This document shows positions 27,490 through 37,433 of a stretch of DNA of 64,000 bases, piece after piece. Within the stretch, counting starts at the first letter, position 1; each line of letters starts with the position of its first letter. The translations under genes were made by a program, and so were the position numbers. Source of the stretch: Salinigranum rubrum (GTDB lineage: Archaea > Halobacteriota > Halobacteria > Halobacteriales > Haloferacaceae); contig NZ_CP026309.1 of assembly GCF_002906575.1 (NCBI RefSeq), positions 3,968,001 through 4,032,000 of the forward strand. Direction: 5' to 3'. The notes beneath the pieces are model-generated. The model ran no database searches, was not told where the DNA came from, and was given only the letters and a program-made list of their open reading frames with translations.

Positions 27490-27744
27490 GTGACGAGTTT
27501 CACCGTGGTGACGCTCGTAGCGCTGGCGGGGACGTACCTGAGCCTCTACCGCCGGCTTCCGAACCCCTTCACCCTCAGCCTGGTCGTGTTCTGCGTCGCG
27601 CTGTTGCTGTACGCGCTGACGTCGAACCCCCTCGCCCCGGCCGTCCTCGGCTTCCGACCCACGCCGTTCGGCCCGTTCACGTTCCTCCCGAACCTGTTCG
27701 CGGCCGTCGCCGTCGTGGTGCTGCTGTACCAGAGCCAGCGCTAG
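27490..27744 (+). CDS. Small membrane protein, unknown function
   Basis: 84 residues starting with GTG at 27490. Three hydrophobic segments are likely (about 3-20, 28-48, 62-80), with YRRLPNPFTL between the first two. No family is recognised with certainty. It is divergent from the Gate-domain gene and ends 2 bases before the stop of the convergent gene at 27746. Confidence 0.55.
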   Translation: MTSFTVVTLVALAGTYLSLYRRLPNPFTLSLVVFCVALLLYALTSNPLAPAVLGFRPTPFGPFTFLPNLFAAVAVVVLLYQSQR

Positions 27745-27745
27745 C

Positions 27746-28015
27746 CTACAGCGATCCGGCGACGATGAGGACGATGACCGCGCCCCCGGCGGCGAGCGAC
27801 GCGGTCAGCGAGGCGGCGGAGACGGTCTCGCCCGCGTACCGCGTGCCGAATGCGGCACCGACCAGTCCGGCGGCGATGAGCGCGACGAGGACCGTCTGTG
27901 CGGGGACCAGCCCCAGCGCGCCGCTCAACAGTTGGACCGGAATCGTCACGAGGATACCGAGGAACGGGGCGACGACGTAGGGGCGGTCGCGACCCGGGAG
28001 CGAGCGCGCGGTCAT
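27746..28015 (-). CDS. Small membrane protein, unknown function
   Basis: 89 residues with three hydrophobic segments (about 13-32, 38-57, 68-88) rich in Ala, Val and Gly, and an N-terminal RSLPGRDRPY. Resembles small haloarchaeal integral membrane proteins of no known role. A CCTTTTCAC element near 28036-28046 on the minus strand could be its promoter. Confidence 0.6.
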   Translation of the reverse strand: MTARSLPGRDRPYVVAPFLGILVTIPVQLLSGALGLVPAQTVLVALIAAGLVGAAFGTRYAGETVSAASLTASLAAGGAVIVLIVAGSL

Positions 28016-28180
28016 GACGCGTAGGAGGGTGACCGGTGTGAAAAGGAGTCCGGACGATACTGGTGAGCGGTGGTCGGTGGGTAGACGTGTTGATCGGTGG
28101 AGACGTGTCCGGAAAACGCGTCAACAGAGTGGGCAACGAGACGGCAACCGCGCGGTACACGGGCGCGATGAGGCCACAGA

Positions 28181-28387
28181 CCTCCCCAGCCGACTGCGCT
28201 CCTCGCTCGCTCCGCTCGCTGCGGTGCTCATCCCTCGCACGATGCCGGCGCGGCACGAGGCCGCGCCAGCACGCGCCACCGCTCCGCACTGGTGCGGCCG
28301 GCGGCGATGAGCGAGCGAGCGAAGTGAAGCGAGTGAACGCGCGAGGGCCGGCTCGCGCCTCTGTGCGCGAGCCACCGGCTGGGGAGG
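28181..28387. repeat. 207-bp element with perfect 12-bp terminal inverted repeats
   Basis: Starts CCTCCCCAGCCG (28181-28192) and ends CGGCTGGGGAGG (28376-28387), exact reverse complements. The interior is GC-rich with GCTCGC-type repeats and codes for nothing. The left half matches copies at 32767 and 7275-7335. It looks like a non-autonomous mobile or structured element, but no clear target-site duplication is seen. The rest of the 28016-28528 gap shows no gene. Confidence 0.6.
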
Positions 28388-28528
28388 GTGAGGCTGCGGT
28401 CCACCGAGTCCGTGTACCGTGCGGTCACTCCGTTCTCAGCGACTTTCACCGACGAACCATCGTTCACCCATCGGTACGTTCACTGAGTTACCGGCTCAGA
28501 CGAAACCCCTCGCCCACAGCCCGGCGAC

Positions 28529-29089
28529 TCACACGTACACCTGCACGGTTCCGAACAGCACCACCACCCCCAGAACGTCCGAGGCGTTCGTCACGAGCGG
28601 GATGACGACGTCGTCGGGGTCGAGGCTGAACCGGTAGGCCGCGTACGTCGCGACCAGCGTGACGACGATGGCGAGGACGGCGAGCGCGACACCGCTCGTG
28701 ACGGCGACGGCGAGCACTGTCGACAGCGGGAGGCGCGCCATGCCGAGGAGCGTCGAGAGGAGCCACGCGCCCGCCCCGATGACGGGGAAGACGGTGACCG
28801 AGAGCGCGACGGTGGCGACGGCGTTCCCGGCCAGCGCCTCGTCGCGCGGGTCGAACGAGAGCGTCCCGAGGTGGAAGGCGGTCGAGAGGCGCGCCGCGAG
28901 GATGCTCCCGAGGTTCCCGGCGGTGCCGATGGTGACCGGCACCAACACGAGAAGCGTCGGAAAGCGGAGGAGCGACGACTCGAAGCTCCCGAGGACGAGC
29001 CCCGACCCGATTTCGACCAGCGTGAGCGCCAGGAGGACGGGGAGCATCGCGCGGGTGATGGCCCGGACCGACCACTCGGTGGGCATCAC
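28529..29089 (-). CDS. MgtE-type membrane domain protein, half B
   Basis: 186 residues, about five membrane segments, matching the membrane domain of MgtE/SLC41 divalent-cation transporters: LVLVPVTIGTAGNLGSILAARL and the late VIPLVTNASDVLGV. No cytoplasmic N or CBS domains, which regulate bacterial MgtE. The start overlaps the stop of half A (ATGA, 29086-29089), so the two are made together and probably pair as one transporter. Confidence 0.85.
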   Translation of the reverse strand: MMPTEWSVRAITRAMLPVLLALTLVEIGSGLVLGSFESSLLRFPTLLVLVPVTIGTAGNLGSILAARLSTAFHLGTLSFDPRDEALAGNAVATVALSVTVFPVIGAGAWLLSTLLGMARLPLSTVLAVAVTSGVALAVLAIVVTLVATYAAYRFSLDPDDVVIPLVTNASDVLGVVVLFGTVQVYV

Positions 29090-29673
29090 CCACCGCCTCC
29101 GGCAGCGAGTCCGAGGACGAGCCGAACGGCCAGGAGGAGGAAGAGCACGCCGAAGACGTCACCGGTGGTGGTGACGATGGGGCCGACGAGCGTGTCCGGG
29201 TCGCGGCCGCGTCGGTAGCCGGCGAAGACGACGCTCACGACGACGACGGTCAGGACCGCACCCGACAGGACGCCGGCGACGAGCGCGATGCCGACGAGCG
29301 TCGGGAGCGGGGCAACCGGCGTGCCGAGGGCGGTGAGAAGGGCGAAAACGACGACGGACGCGAACGTCGAGGCGAGGAGACCGTTCGCGATAGCCGCCGT
29401 CGCGGCCGCACCGAGTCGTCGGTCGGCCGCCGAGAGGCGCGGTTCGACGAACCCCTGGTGGAGCGCGGTCGCGACGCGCGCGCCGAACGACCCGTAGACG
29501 TTCCCCCGGGTCGCCAACAGCGCGGGAATGAGGACGAGAAGGCCGGGGACTTCCCGGAGTTCCGGACGCATCCCGCTGAGGACGACGCCCGCGAGGAGCC
29601 CACCGAGCAGACTGGCGACGAGCGCGGGCAGCGCTTCCCGGTAGGCGTCCAGCGCCACCTCACGGACGGTCAT
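29086..29673 (-). CDS. MgtE-type membrane domain protein, half A
   Basis: 195 residues, about five membrane segments, the same domain as the downstream gene: LLVLIPALLATRGNVYGSF and GPIVTTTGDVFGVLF. The Asp in the last motif is the ion-coordinating position in MgtE. A TTTTTACC box (29697-29704) gives leaderless spacing to 29673. Two half-genes suggest a heterodimer for Mg2+ or a related ion. Confidence 0.85.
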   Translation of the reverse strand: MTVREVALDAYREALPALVASLLGGLLAGVVLSGMRPELREVPGLLVLIPALLATRGNVYGSFGARVATALHQGFVEPRLSAADRRLGAAATAAIANGLLASTFASVVVFALLTALGTPVAPLPTLVGIALVAGVLSGAVLTVVVVSVVFAGYRRGRDPDTLVGPIVTTTGDVFGVLFLLLAVRLVLGLAAGGGG

Positions 29674-29804
29674 CGGAGGCGCTTCACGGCGGAAGGGTAA
29701 AAATCGGGCGAGACGGCCGGACGGTCACACTGTCGGTCGTGCCTGTCTCGCTACAGCCGACACTCCGGGTGCGGAAACGCGGTACGGACTGACAGGCGAC
29801 AGTG

Positions 29805-30290
29805 TCAGGAGACGACGAGGTCGTTCGCGTCCCCCGACGGGGAGGCGACGGCCGCGCGGAGGCTGCGTTCGAGCGGCACCGTGAGCGGGCCGAACGCCCG
29901 CCACCGGACACGACCGCCCCGAAGCAAGAGCGCGTATGTCTGCGCCGGACGGTCGAGGACGAGCGCGCGGCGGAACGCGTCGACGTCGGTGTGGGCGGTG
30001 AGCGACCGGACGCCGGAGCGGTCGCCGCCGTCCGTGAGGGTCGGGTGGAGGTCGTCGGTGAGGGAGTCCTCGACGCCGTCGGGGAACTCGGGGAGGACGA
30101 GGAGGTCGTAACACCAGAAATCGGGGGCGGCAGCGGCGAGGTCGTCGACGAGCGGGAGCCACGTCTCGGCCTCGCGACTGAGTTGCGGCGCGAAGCGGAC
30201 GAGAAGCAGCGTCGGACCCGAACCGACGTCAGCCGGAAGCGTTACCGAACGGCCGTCGAGGTCACGGCCGTGGAGTTCGGGGAATCGCAT
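29805..30290 (-). CDS. Thioredoxin-fold-like protein, unknown function
   Basis: 161 residues from 30290. The layout FPELHGRDLDGRSVTLP, then TLLLVRFAP, recalls AhpC/TSA or ATP10-type thioredoxin folds, but only one Cys is present (in FWCYDLLVLP) and no CxxC or peroxidatic site is seen. The start is set by a GCTTATACT box near 30312-30320; the longer frame upstream is not coding. Any redox role is doubtful. Confidence 0.65.
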   Translation of the reverse strand: MRFPELHGRDLDGRSVTLPADVGSGPTLLLVRFAPQLSREAETWLPLVDDLAAAAPDFWCYDLLVLPEFPDGVEDSLTDDLHPTLTDGGDRSGVRSLTAHTDVDAFRRALVLDRPAQTYALLLRGGRVRWRAFGPLTVPLERSLRAAVASPSGDANDLVVS

Positions 30291-30343
30291 GCGAGAGTTA
30301 TTCGAGCAGCGAGTATAAGCTTTCTCGGCGGGTTCGACGGGAA

Positions 30344-31035
30344 CTACTCGCGTCCGAACGCGTCGGCGTAGTCGGCGGCGAACGTCTCGAACGGCGTCGC
30401 GGGTGTCCCAGTAACCGTCTCGACGTCGGGGAACACCTCGCGGCCGTGGCCCGCGTCGAACCACGCCTGCAGTTCGGTGAACGCGTCGACCAGCGCGGGA
30501 GGCATCCCCCGCTCGGCGAGCGACCCGCGCATGTCGGCCTCCGACACCTCGACGTACCGGACGTCGTGACCGAGCGCCTCCGAGAGGACCGCGGCGGCCT
30601 CCTCGTACGTCAGCGCCGCCGGTCCGGTGAGGCGATACGCCTCCCCGTGGTGTTCGTGCCCCTCACTCGTCAGGACCGCGCTCGCGCGATGCCACTTCGC
30701 CGGGAGGAACTCGGCCTCGGCGGCACCGAGCGCCGAGTGACGGACGACGTGGTCGACCCGCTCTCGACGGCGGCGTCGACCGCCGCCCGAACGAGTTCGG
30801 TGTCGTGCGGGACGAACGGCGTGAGGAGGTAGAGCTTCGAGACGCCGTCGAACGCGTCGCGGAGCGACTCCGAGTCCTCGAAGTCGATGCCGCGGACGTC
30901 CACGCTCTCGGGGAAGTCGGCCTTCGAGGGGGTGTGGACGCCCGCGCGGACATCGACGTCCGCCGCCGCGAGCAGGCGGACGAGTTCGCGGCCGGTCGTG
31001 CCGGCCACACCGGTGACGAAGACGGTGTGTGACAT
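30344..31035 (-). pseudogene. NmrA-like NAD(P)-binding protein, broken
   Basis: Starts at 31035 with the cofactor motif VTGVAGTTGREL and reads to VDAAVESG near 30761. There the frame is lost at a CCC on the plus strand (30757-30759). One more G on the coding strand would restore VDHVVRHSALGAAEAEFLPAKWHRAS. This then joins directly to AVLTSEGHE, so about 60-70 residues that usually lie between these blocks are missing, in frame. The C-terminus (LTGPAALTYEEAAAVLSEALG) is normal to 30344. Two independent lesions suggest a true pseudogene. Confidence 0.8.
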
Positions 31036-31223
31036 CCCCGAAGGTACGTCGCGTCAAGAGATAACTACAGCAACCAGACAGAAGAGGGAGGCTCACAGCG
31101 ACGAGACGTCATCCGAGCGTCCCCGAGGCGACGCGGGGGCCGAAAAGCGACGACTGAGACGGTGCCGGCTTCTCGCGGGAAGAACGCGAGTACTCGACGT
31201 GGTACCGAGGTCGAACGGGAGAA

Positions 31224-32675
<1,452 letters not shown>

Positions 32676-32766
32676 TCAGGGTGCGGATTCGACGAGACGA
32701 GAACCGTAGACGTCGAGCGGCGAGGAGGGAAAGACCGCACGGCTGCCGGGGCGCTGACGCCACACG

Positions 32767-32863
32767 CCTCCCCAGCCGATTCCTTCGTTCCGTCGCTTCG
32801 CTCGGTCACTCGGTCATCCCTCGCGTGTCGTCGCGGCCGGAGCCGCGACTGTCGCGCCACCGC
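32767..32863 (+). repeat. Dispersed intergenic repeat, copy 3
   Basis: CCTCCCCAGCCGATT begins the copy, followed by CGTTCCGTCGCTTCGCTCGG, TCATCCCTCGC, an inverted CGCGGC/GCCGCG pair, and GCGCCACCGC. The same blocks in the same order are in the left half of 28181-28387. The right inverted end is absent. The 32625-32974 gap holds this, the srp54 promoter and the lysE promoter. Confidence 0.55.
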
Positions 32864-32974
32864 AGGGGCCGGTCGGCGCGTGGGTCACCTCGCGAACGGG
32901 CCGGGTCGAACTGTACGCGACCCCGGCCGCATCCACACGATACTTACCTACCCCTCGTCAAGCAGACGTACACG

Positions 32975-33595
32975 ATGCTCCCGGTCGGGTCCCTCCTCGG
33001 TTTCGAGTCCACCCTCCTCGTCGCGTACCTCGCGGCGGCGGTGGCGCTCATTCTCGCACCCGGCCCGGACACCATGTACGTCCTCGCCCGCGGCCTCCAG
33101 GGACCCGACGCCGGCGTTCGCTCGGCGCTCGGCGTCGCGACCGGCGTCCTCGGACACACGCTCGCGGCCGCACTCGGTGTCTCGGCGCTCCTGAAGACCG
33201 CGCCGACCGCGTTCACCCTCCTGAAGTACGCGGGTGCCGTGTACCTGATCTACCTCGCGGCGCAGGCACTCCGCACCGACGAGTTCGACCCGACGACCGA
33301 GAGTCACGAGGGCGGGAGCTTCCGGCGCGGCGTGCTCGTGAACGCGCTCAACCCGAAGGTGGCGCTGTTCTTCCTCGCGTTCCTGCCGGGGTTCGCCGGG
33401 TCCGGTCCCGGCGCCCCCACACGAATGGCGTTCCTCGGGGCGCTCTACGCCGGTGTCACCGCAGTCTACCTGTCGAGCGTGGCGCTCGCGTCGAACCGGG
33501 CCGGGCAGTTGCTCGCCCGGAGTCGGCTCTCACGAGGCCTGCAGTACGTCGCCAGCGCCGTGATGGTCGTGCTCGCGGGGACGCTCGTCGTCTAA
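32975..33595 (+). CDS. LysE/RhtB-family exporter
   Basis: 206 residues, six membrane segments. N-terminal LILAPGPDTMYVLARGLQG is the classic LysE/RhtB signature; the central GVLVNALNPKVALFFLAFLP follows. The family exports amino acids such as lysine, homoserine or threonine. The start at 32975 is supported by a GATACTTACC box about 28-37 bases upstream. It converges on the proteasome-like gene, overlapping it by 4 bases at the stops. Confidence 0.9.
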   Translation: MLPVGSLLGFESTLLVAYLAAAVALILAPGPDTMYVLARGLQGPDAGVRSALGVATGVLGHTLAAALGVSALLKTAPTAFTLLKYAGAVYLIYLAAQALRTDEFDPTTESHEGGSFRRGVLVNALNPKVALFFLAFLPGFAGSGPGAPTRMAFLGALYAGVTAVYLSSVALASNRAGQLLARSRLSRGLQYVASAVMVVLAGTLVV

Positions 33596-34134
33596 TCCTC
33601 GTCGACGAGCGTCCAGACGTCGACCGCCTCGCCGGTCTCGGGGTCGCGGGTCGACACGGCCTCGAACACCTCTCGGACGGCCGTCTCGGCCTCGGAGACC
33701 GACTGCTCGGCGACGTCCCGGTCTTCGAGTACACCCAGCGCGAGCGAGGTGCCGGTCCCGAACACGGCCGGGGAGTCCGCGCGCGCCGCCCCGTCCGCGG
33801 AGACGGTCGCAAGCGCCGCACGTCCGTCGTCGTCACGGGTCGCGACGATGGCCTCGGTCCCCGTCTCCGCGGCGACGTCGCTCGCGAGGCGCTCTAACGC
33901 CTCGGACCCGACCGCTCCGCGGTCGAGGCGATACGAGCGGAGGGCGTGTTCGAGTTCGTCGGCGAACTCGCCGACGTTCCTGCCGCTGGCGGCGGCGCCA
34001 ACGTCGCCCTCGTCGGCAGAGAGGTCGAAGACGTGCTCGTAGTCGCGGCTCTTGACGTGTCCGTCTCGAACCTGGAGTCGGTCGCCGGCGACGACGACGC
34101 CGTCCCGGCACCGAAGCCCTACGATGGTGCTCAT
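33592..34134 (-). CDS. Proteasome-like Ntn-hydrolase, divergent
   Basis: 180 residues. The N-terminus STIVGLRCRDGVVVAGDRL resembles a mature proteasome beta subunit (TT-VGIK-DGVVLA-D), with Thr at position 3. No propeptide is seen. A Lys in HVKSRDYEHVF is near the place of the catalytic Lys33. Later parts (SALGVLEDRD-type) fit the fold but are far from the core alpha and beta subunits. It may be a stand-alone HslV/Anbu-like peptidase or an inactive relative. A CCCCTTTTGAC element near 34155-34165 may be the promoter. Confidence 0.78.
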   Translation of the reverse strand: MSTIVGLRCRDGVVVAGDRLQVRDGHVKSRDYEHVFDLSADEGDVGAAASGRNVGEFADELEHALRSYRLDRGAVGSEALERLASDVAAETGTEAIVATRDDDGRAALATVSADGAARADSPAVFGTGTSLALGVLEDRDVAEQSVSEAETAVREVFEAVSTRDPETGEAVDVWTLVDED

Positions 34135-34191
34135 ACCGGAAGAGGGGGGCCGACCGTCAAAAGGGGCCGGCCTGCCCGTGCGCGCCGGGTC

Positions 34192-35598
34192 TCACTCGTC
34201 GGCGGCCAGGAGGCTCTCGACGAGTTCCTCTGGCTCGAACCGGGTGAGGTCGTCGTACCCCTGGCCCACCCCCAAGAAGAGGATGGGCTTCCCGGTGACG
34301 TAGGCGATGGAGATGGCCGCCCCGCCCTGTGAATCGGCGTCGGCTTTCGTGAGGATGGCGCCGTCGATTTCGGCCGCCTCGTTGAACTTCTTCGCCCGCT
34401 GGACGGCGTCCTGCCCGGCGACGGCCTCGTCGACGAACAGCGTCATGTCGGGGTCGACGACGCGGTCGATCTTCTCCAGTTGGGACATCAGGTCGTTCGA
34501 GGTGTGGAGCCGCCCGGCCGTGTCCCCGAGGACGACGTCGATGTCGTGCGCCTCGGCGTACTCGACGGCGTCGTAGATGACCGCCGCCGGGTCACCGCCC
34601 TGTTCGTGGGTGATGATCTTCTTCCCGAGGTTGTCGGCGTGGCGCTGTATCTGCTCGTTGGCGCCCGCGCGGTAGGTGTCGCCGTTCGCCATGACGGTCG
34701 AGATGCCTCGATCTTCGAAGTATCGGGCTAATTTGGCTATCGAGGTGGTCTTGCCGACGCCGTTGACGCCGGTGAAGATGATGGTGACGGGCTTGTCCGC
34801 CTCCTGGATTCGAGAGTCGAAGTCGAACTGGCCGACCGAGATGACCTCCAGCAGCGCCTCGGAGAGCGCCTCGGAGACGAGTTCGGCCGTGGTGTCGACC
34901 TGCTTGCGCGACTCGCCGATCATCTTCTCGCGGATGGTGTCGAGGATGGCCTCCGCGACGTTCATCTCGACGTCGGACTCGAGGAGCGCCATCTCCAGTT
35001 GCCAGAGCGGCTCTTCGAGGTCCTCCTCCTCGATGATGATACGGCCCGTAGCGAACGCCTTGGCGCGCTGGAAGGTGCTGGCGCTCTTGGCCTCCCTGCC
35101 GCCGGCGGCGTCCTCGACGGCCGATTCGACACCCTCGGCCGCGAGCGTCTCGTCCGTGGCAGAGTCCGAGAGGTCGACGTCCTCCGGGACGTCCTCGGCC
35201 TCGCTCTCGGGAGCGACCTCGGCGTCGGCGTCGTCGACGGCGTCCGTCGCTGCCTCGGTCGTGGTCCGCTCGGTGTCGGCCGCGTCGGCCTGGTCGGGAG
35301 ACGTGGCCGCGTCGGCGTCGGCGGACACGTCGCGCGCGGCTTCCGACTCGACCGTCCCGTCGGTGGACGCGGCGTCAGTCGAGGAGGCGTCGGCGGACGT
35401 CGTCTCGTCCTCGTCCTCGGTGTCGACCGTGTCGTCGGTGTCGACGGCGGCCGTGGCTTCGGCGTCGGCCGCGACCGCGTCGTCGGGTGCGGTCTCGGCC
35501 TCAGCGTCGGCCTCGACTTCGGCGTCGGCTTTCTCCTCGGCCGTCTCCTCGACGTCCTTGCGGAAGCTGTTGAGCTTCTCCTTCAGCCCGTCGAACAT
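34192..35598 (-). CDS. ftsY: Signal recognition particle receptor FtsY
   Basis: 468 residues. SRP receptor GTPase at the membrane. After a short start (MFDGLKEKLNSFRKDVEE) comes a very acidic, Ala/Asp/Glu/Thr-rich region to about 160, then the NG domain: GVNGVGKTTS (P-loop), DTYRAGANEQ, LGDTAGRLHTS, and TKADADSQGG. The long acidic linker is a halophile feature and may hold the protein at the membrane. It starts 6 bases after the prefoldin gene. Confidence 0.97.
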   Translation of the reverse strand: MFDGLKEKLNSFRKDVEETAEEKADAEVEADAEAETAPDDAVAADAEATAAVDTDDTVDTEDEDETTSADASSTDAASTDGTVESEAARDVSADADAATSPDQADAADTERTTTEAATDAVDDADAEVAPESEAEDVPEDVDLSDSATDETLAAEGVESAVEDAAGGREAKSASTFQRAKAFATGRIIIEEEDLEEPLWQLEMALLESDVEMNVAEAILDTIREKMIGESRKQVDTTAELVSEALSEALLEVISVGQFDFDSRIQEADKPVTIIFTGVNGVGKTTSIAKLARYFEDRGISTVMANGDTYRAGANEQIQRHADNLGKKIITHEQGGDPAAVIYDAVEYAEAHDIDVVLGDTAGRLHTSNDLMSQLEKIDRVVDPDMTLFVDEAVAGQDAVQRAKKFNEAAEIDGAILTKADADSQGGAAISIAYVTGKPILFLGVGQGYDDLTRFEPEELVESLLAADE

Positions 35599-35604
35599 CT
35601 GCGG

Positions 35605-36081
35605 TTACTCGGCGTCGCCGTCGTCTTCGGCCTGCTGCATCTGCTGCATCTGCTGCATCTGCTGTTGCTGCATCTGCTGTTGCATCTGCTGGGCCTGCTG
35701 TTCGAGCTCGGAGCTCTCGTCTTCGAGCTCGTCGATCTCCTCGCGGACCTCGTCGATGCGGTCGTCGAGGGCCTCCTTCTTGTGGTTCAGCGCCTCCGCG
35801 GCGGCTTCCTGTTCCTGCTCCGCGGCGTAGTTGGCGCCGAGGTCGACGATGATCTCGTCGATGTCCTGGATCTCCGCGCGGACGTACGCGCCGCCGCCGA
35901 GCGGGACCTGCACGGTCGAGCCGGTTTCGAGCGTCTCGATTGCGTCGACGGCCTCTTCGATCTCGTCCTGCTCGTTCTGGTAGTCGTCGATTTCGGCTTC
36001 GAGCTCGTCGATCTCGCCCTGGATGGCCTGCAGTTCCTGGGAGAGCTGCTGGAGCTGCTGGTTGCCGCCGCCACCCATCAT
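35605..36081 (-). CDS. pfdA: Prefoldin alpha subunit
   Basis: 158 residues. Hexameric chaperone that hands unfolded proteins to the thermosome. Two long coiled coils (about 7-50 and 95-140) flank a beta hairpin with VQVPLGGGAYVRAEI. The C-terminus is a Gln/Met-rich tail (QMQQQMQ repeats) before an acidic end. The ATG at 36081 overlaps the stop of the upstream L18a gene (ATGA), so this start is preferred over the next Met. Confidence 0.95.
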   Translation of the reverse strand: MMGGGGNQQLQQLSQELQAIQGEIDELEAEIDDYQNEQDEIEEAVDAIETLETGSTVQVPLGGGAYVRAEIQDIDEIIVDLGANYAAEQEQEAAAEALNHKKEALDDRIDEVREEIDELEDESSELEQQAQQMQQQMQQQQMQQMQQMQQAEDDGDAE

Positions 36082-36254
36082 GCGGCGGTCACCTCCCCGA
36101 GTTCGATCCGGGTGCGCTTGAGGTTGTGCTCGCTGCCGAGCTGCGACAGGACGTGCTCGCGAGCGACCGACTCGTTCGGTGCATCGATACTCTTCGTGAA
36201 CTCTTGGAGCCCGTGCCGGGTCCGGAAGCGGCCGCTCACCGTAAACTGGCTCAT
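36078..36254 (-). CDS. rpl18a: Ribosomal protein L20a/L18ae (LX)
   Basis: A 58-residue gene. It reads MSQFTVSGRFRTRHGLQEF, then AREHVLSQLGSEHNLKR, then IELGEVTAA. This matches archaeal LX (L18ae/L20a), a small 50S protein. It is preceded at 73 bases by aif6 and overlaps pfdA by 4 bases. The position between aif6 and pfdA is the conserved archaeal order, which supports the call. Confidence 0.93.
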   Translation of the reverse strand: MSQFTVSGRFRTRHGLQEFTKSIDAPNESVAREHVLSQLGSEHNLKRTRIELGEVTAA

Positions 36255-36327
36255 GTCTACGCCTGGGAGAAGGAGCGGGAAGAGTCTTCCTACTCGGAGT
36301 TGTCGGGTTCGGCGACCGAGAGCGGAA

Positions 36328-36993
36328 TCAGTCGATGTAGTCGAGGGCGTCCTCGATTCGACCGAGTTCGGGGCCGGTGGTGTCCTCGCCGACGACGTAG
36401 CCCGTCTCGTTGGCGACGAGACCCGACCCCACCAGCGGCGCGCCGTAGTTTACCGTGCCGATGTCGGCGCGGACGTCGAGCAGTTCCTCGAGCGCTTCGA
36501 GTTCCGGCTCTCGCGACTTGGGGTGACAGAGCACGCCGCGGTTGTTCGCGACGGCGGCCGTTCCCACGGTGCGGACGTCCGCGAGGTCGCCGCGTTCGAC
36601 CGGCACGTCGAGCGCCTCTCGGACGACGGCGACGGCGTCGTCGGAGAGCTCCGGGTGAACGTACGCGCCGTAGTCGTTCGCGAGCACGACGTTGCCGGCG
36701 GCGTTGATGCGACCGGGCAGTTCGTACACCGGGAGGTCGGCGGCCTCGACGATGGCTTCGCGCTCGCGCTCCGTCGACCGGCTCGTGACGAGGACTCCGT
36801 TCTCGTTGCCGGTCGCGAGCGCGCCGACGGTCGCGGAGCCGCCGACGGTCGTCCCCAGCGTGGGAACGTCGAGTTCCTCGCCGAGCGCGCTGACGAGGTC
36901 GGCGTCGGCGTCCGGTCGGACGAGCAGACAGTCGTCCGTCGCGCACGCGAAGACACCGATATACGACGAGCCGGCGAAGGAGACGCGGAGCAC
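36328..36993 (-). CDS. eif6: Translation initiation factor aIF6
   Basis: 221 residues, normal length. Binds the 50S subunit and blocks premature joining with 30S. Pentein-fold repeats of about 45 residues are visible; each contains a NxxG-type turn ([40 protein letters not shown]). It begins 6 bases after the L31e stop, in the ribosomal operon. Confidence 0.96.
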   Translation of the reverse strand: MLRVSFAGSSYIGVFACATDDCLLVRPDADADLVSALGEELDVPTLGTTVGGSATVGALATGNENGVLVTSRSTEREREAIVEAADLPVYELPGRINAAGNVVLANDYGAYVHPELSDDAVAVVREALDVPVERGDLADVRTVGTAAVANNRGVLCHPKSREPELEALEELLDVRADIGTVNYGAPLVGSGLVANETGYVVGEDTTGPELGRIEDALDYID

Positions 36994-36998
36994 GTGTG

Positions 36999-37277
36999 TT
37001 ATCGTGCGGGCTCGGCCTCGACGATCGGTTCGCCGTCCTCGACGAACCGTGCGGCGCGGACCCGGAGTTTGCTCGGCGGGTTCTGTTGGCCGCGAGCCCA
37101 GACGGTCTCGTTGAGCGACGGGTCCAGACGGACGTCGCTCTCGTCGACGTTGAAGTGCTTCGCGAGGTGCTCGCGGACGAGCGTCATGGCTCGCCCGGCC
37201 TGTTCGTGGTCCGGGACGGCCTTCACTTTGCGGAGCGGGACGGTGACGACACGCTCTTCGAAGTCACTGGAGCTCAT
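36999..37277 (-). CDS. rpl31e: Ribosomal protein L31e
   Basis: 92 residues with the L31e pattern: [13 protein letters not shown], then [13 protein letters not shown], then [12 protein letters not shown]. Located near the exit tunnel of the 50S subunit. It starts 3 bases after the L39e stop. Confidence 0.96.
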   Translation of the reverse strand: MSSSDFEERVVTVPLRKVKAVPDHEQAGRAMTLVREHLAKHFNVDESDVRLDPSLNETVWARGQQNPPSKLRVRAARFVEDGEPIVEAEPAR

Positions 37278-37280
37278 CGG

Positions 37281-37433
37281 TTACTCGTCCGTGTCGCTGC
37301 GGCGCCAGTTGCGTCGCTTGGGGTTGCGCTGGACCTCCATGTCCGTCTTCATCATGACCCACGCGGGCACCCGGCTGTTCTGCCGCTCGAGCTTGGCCAG
37401 CCGCTTCTTCTTGGCCTTCGATTTCTTACCCAT
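37281..37433 (-). CDS. rpl39e: Ribosomal protein L39e
   Basis: 50 residues: [19 protein letters not shown], then PAWVMMKT, and a basic [10 protein letters not shown] end. One of the few basic proteins here, as expected for a tunnel-lining ribosomal protein. First gene of the operon rpl39e-rpl31e-aif6-rpl18a-pfdA-ftsY. GATTTTATGC (37459-37468) is 26-35 bases upstream. Confidence 0.96.
   Translation of the reverse strand: MGKKSKAKKKRLAKLERQNSRVPAWVMMKTDMEVQRNPKRRNWRRSDTDE

Noticed and set aside
26220-27980. A 586-codon plus-strand frame
   Set aside because: Antisense to the Gate-domain protein; composition is typical of a mirrored membrane protein.
35634-35700. Repeated CTGCTGCATCTG units that look like a tandem array or CRISPR
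   Set aside because: They are codons of the Gln/Met-rich prefoldin tail. There are no spacers and no cas genes.
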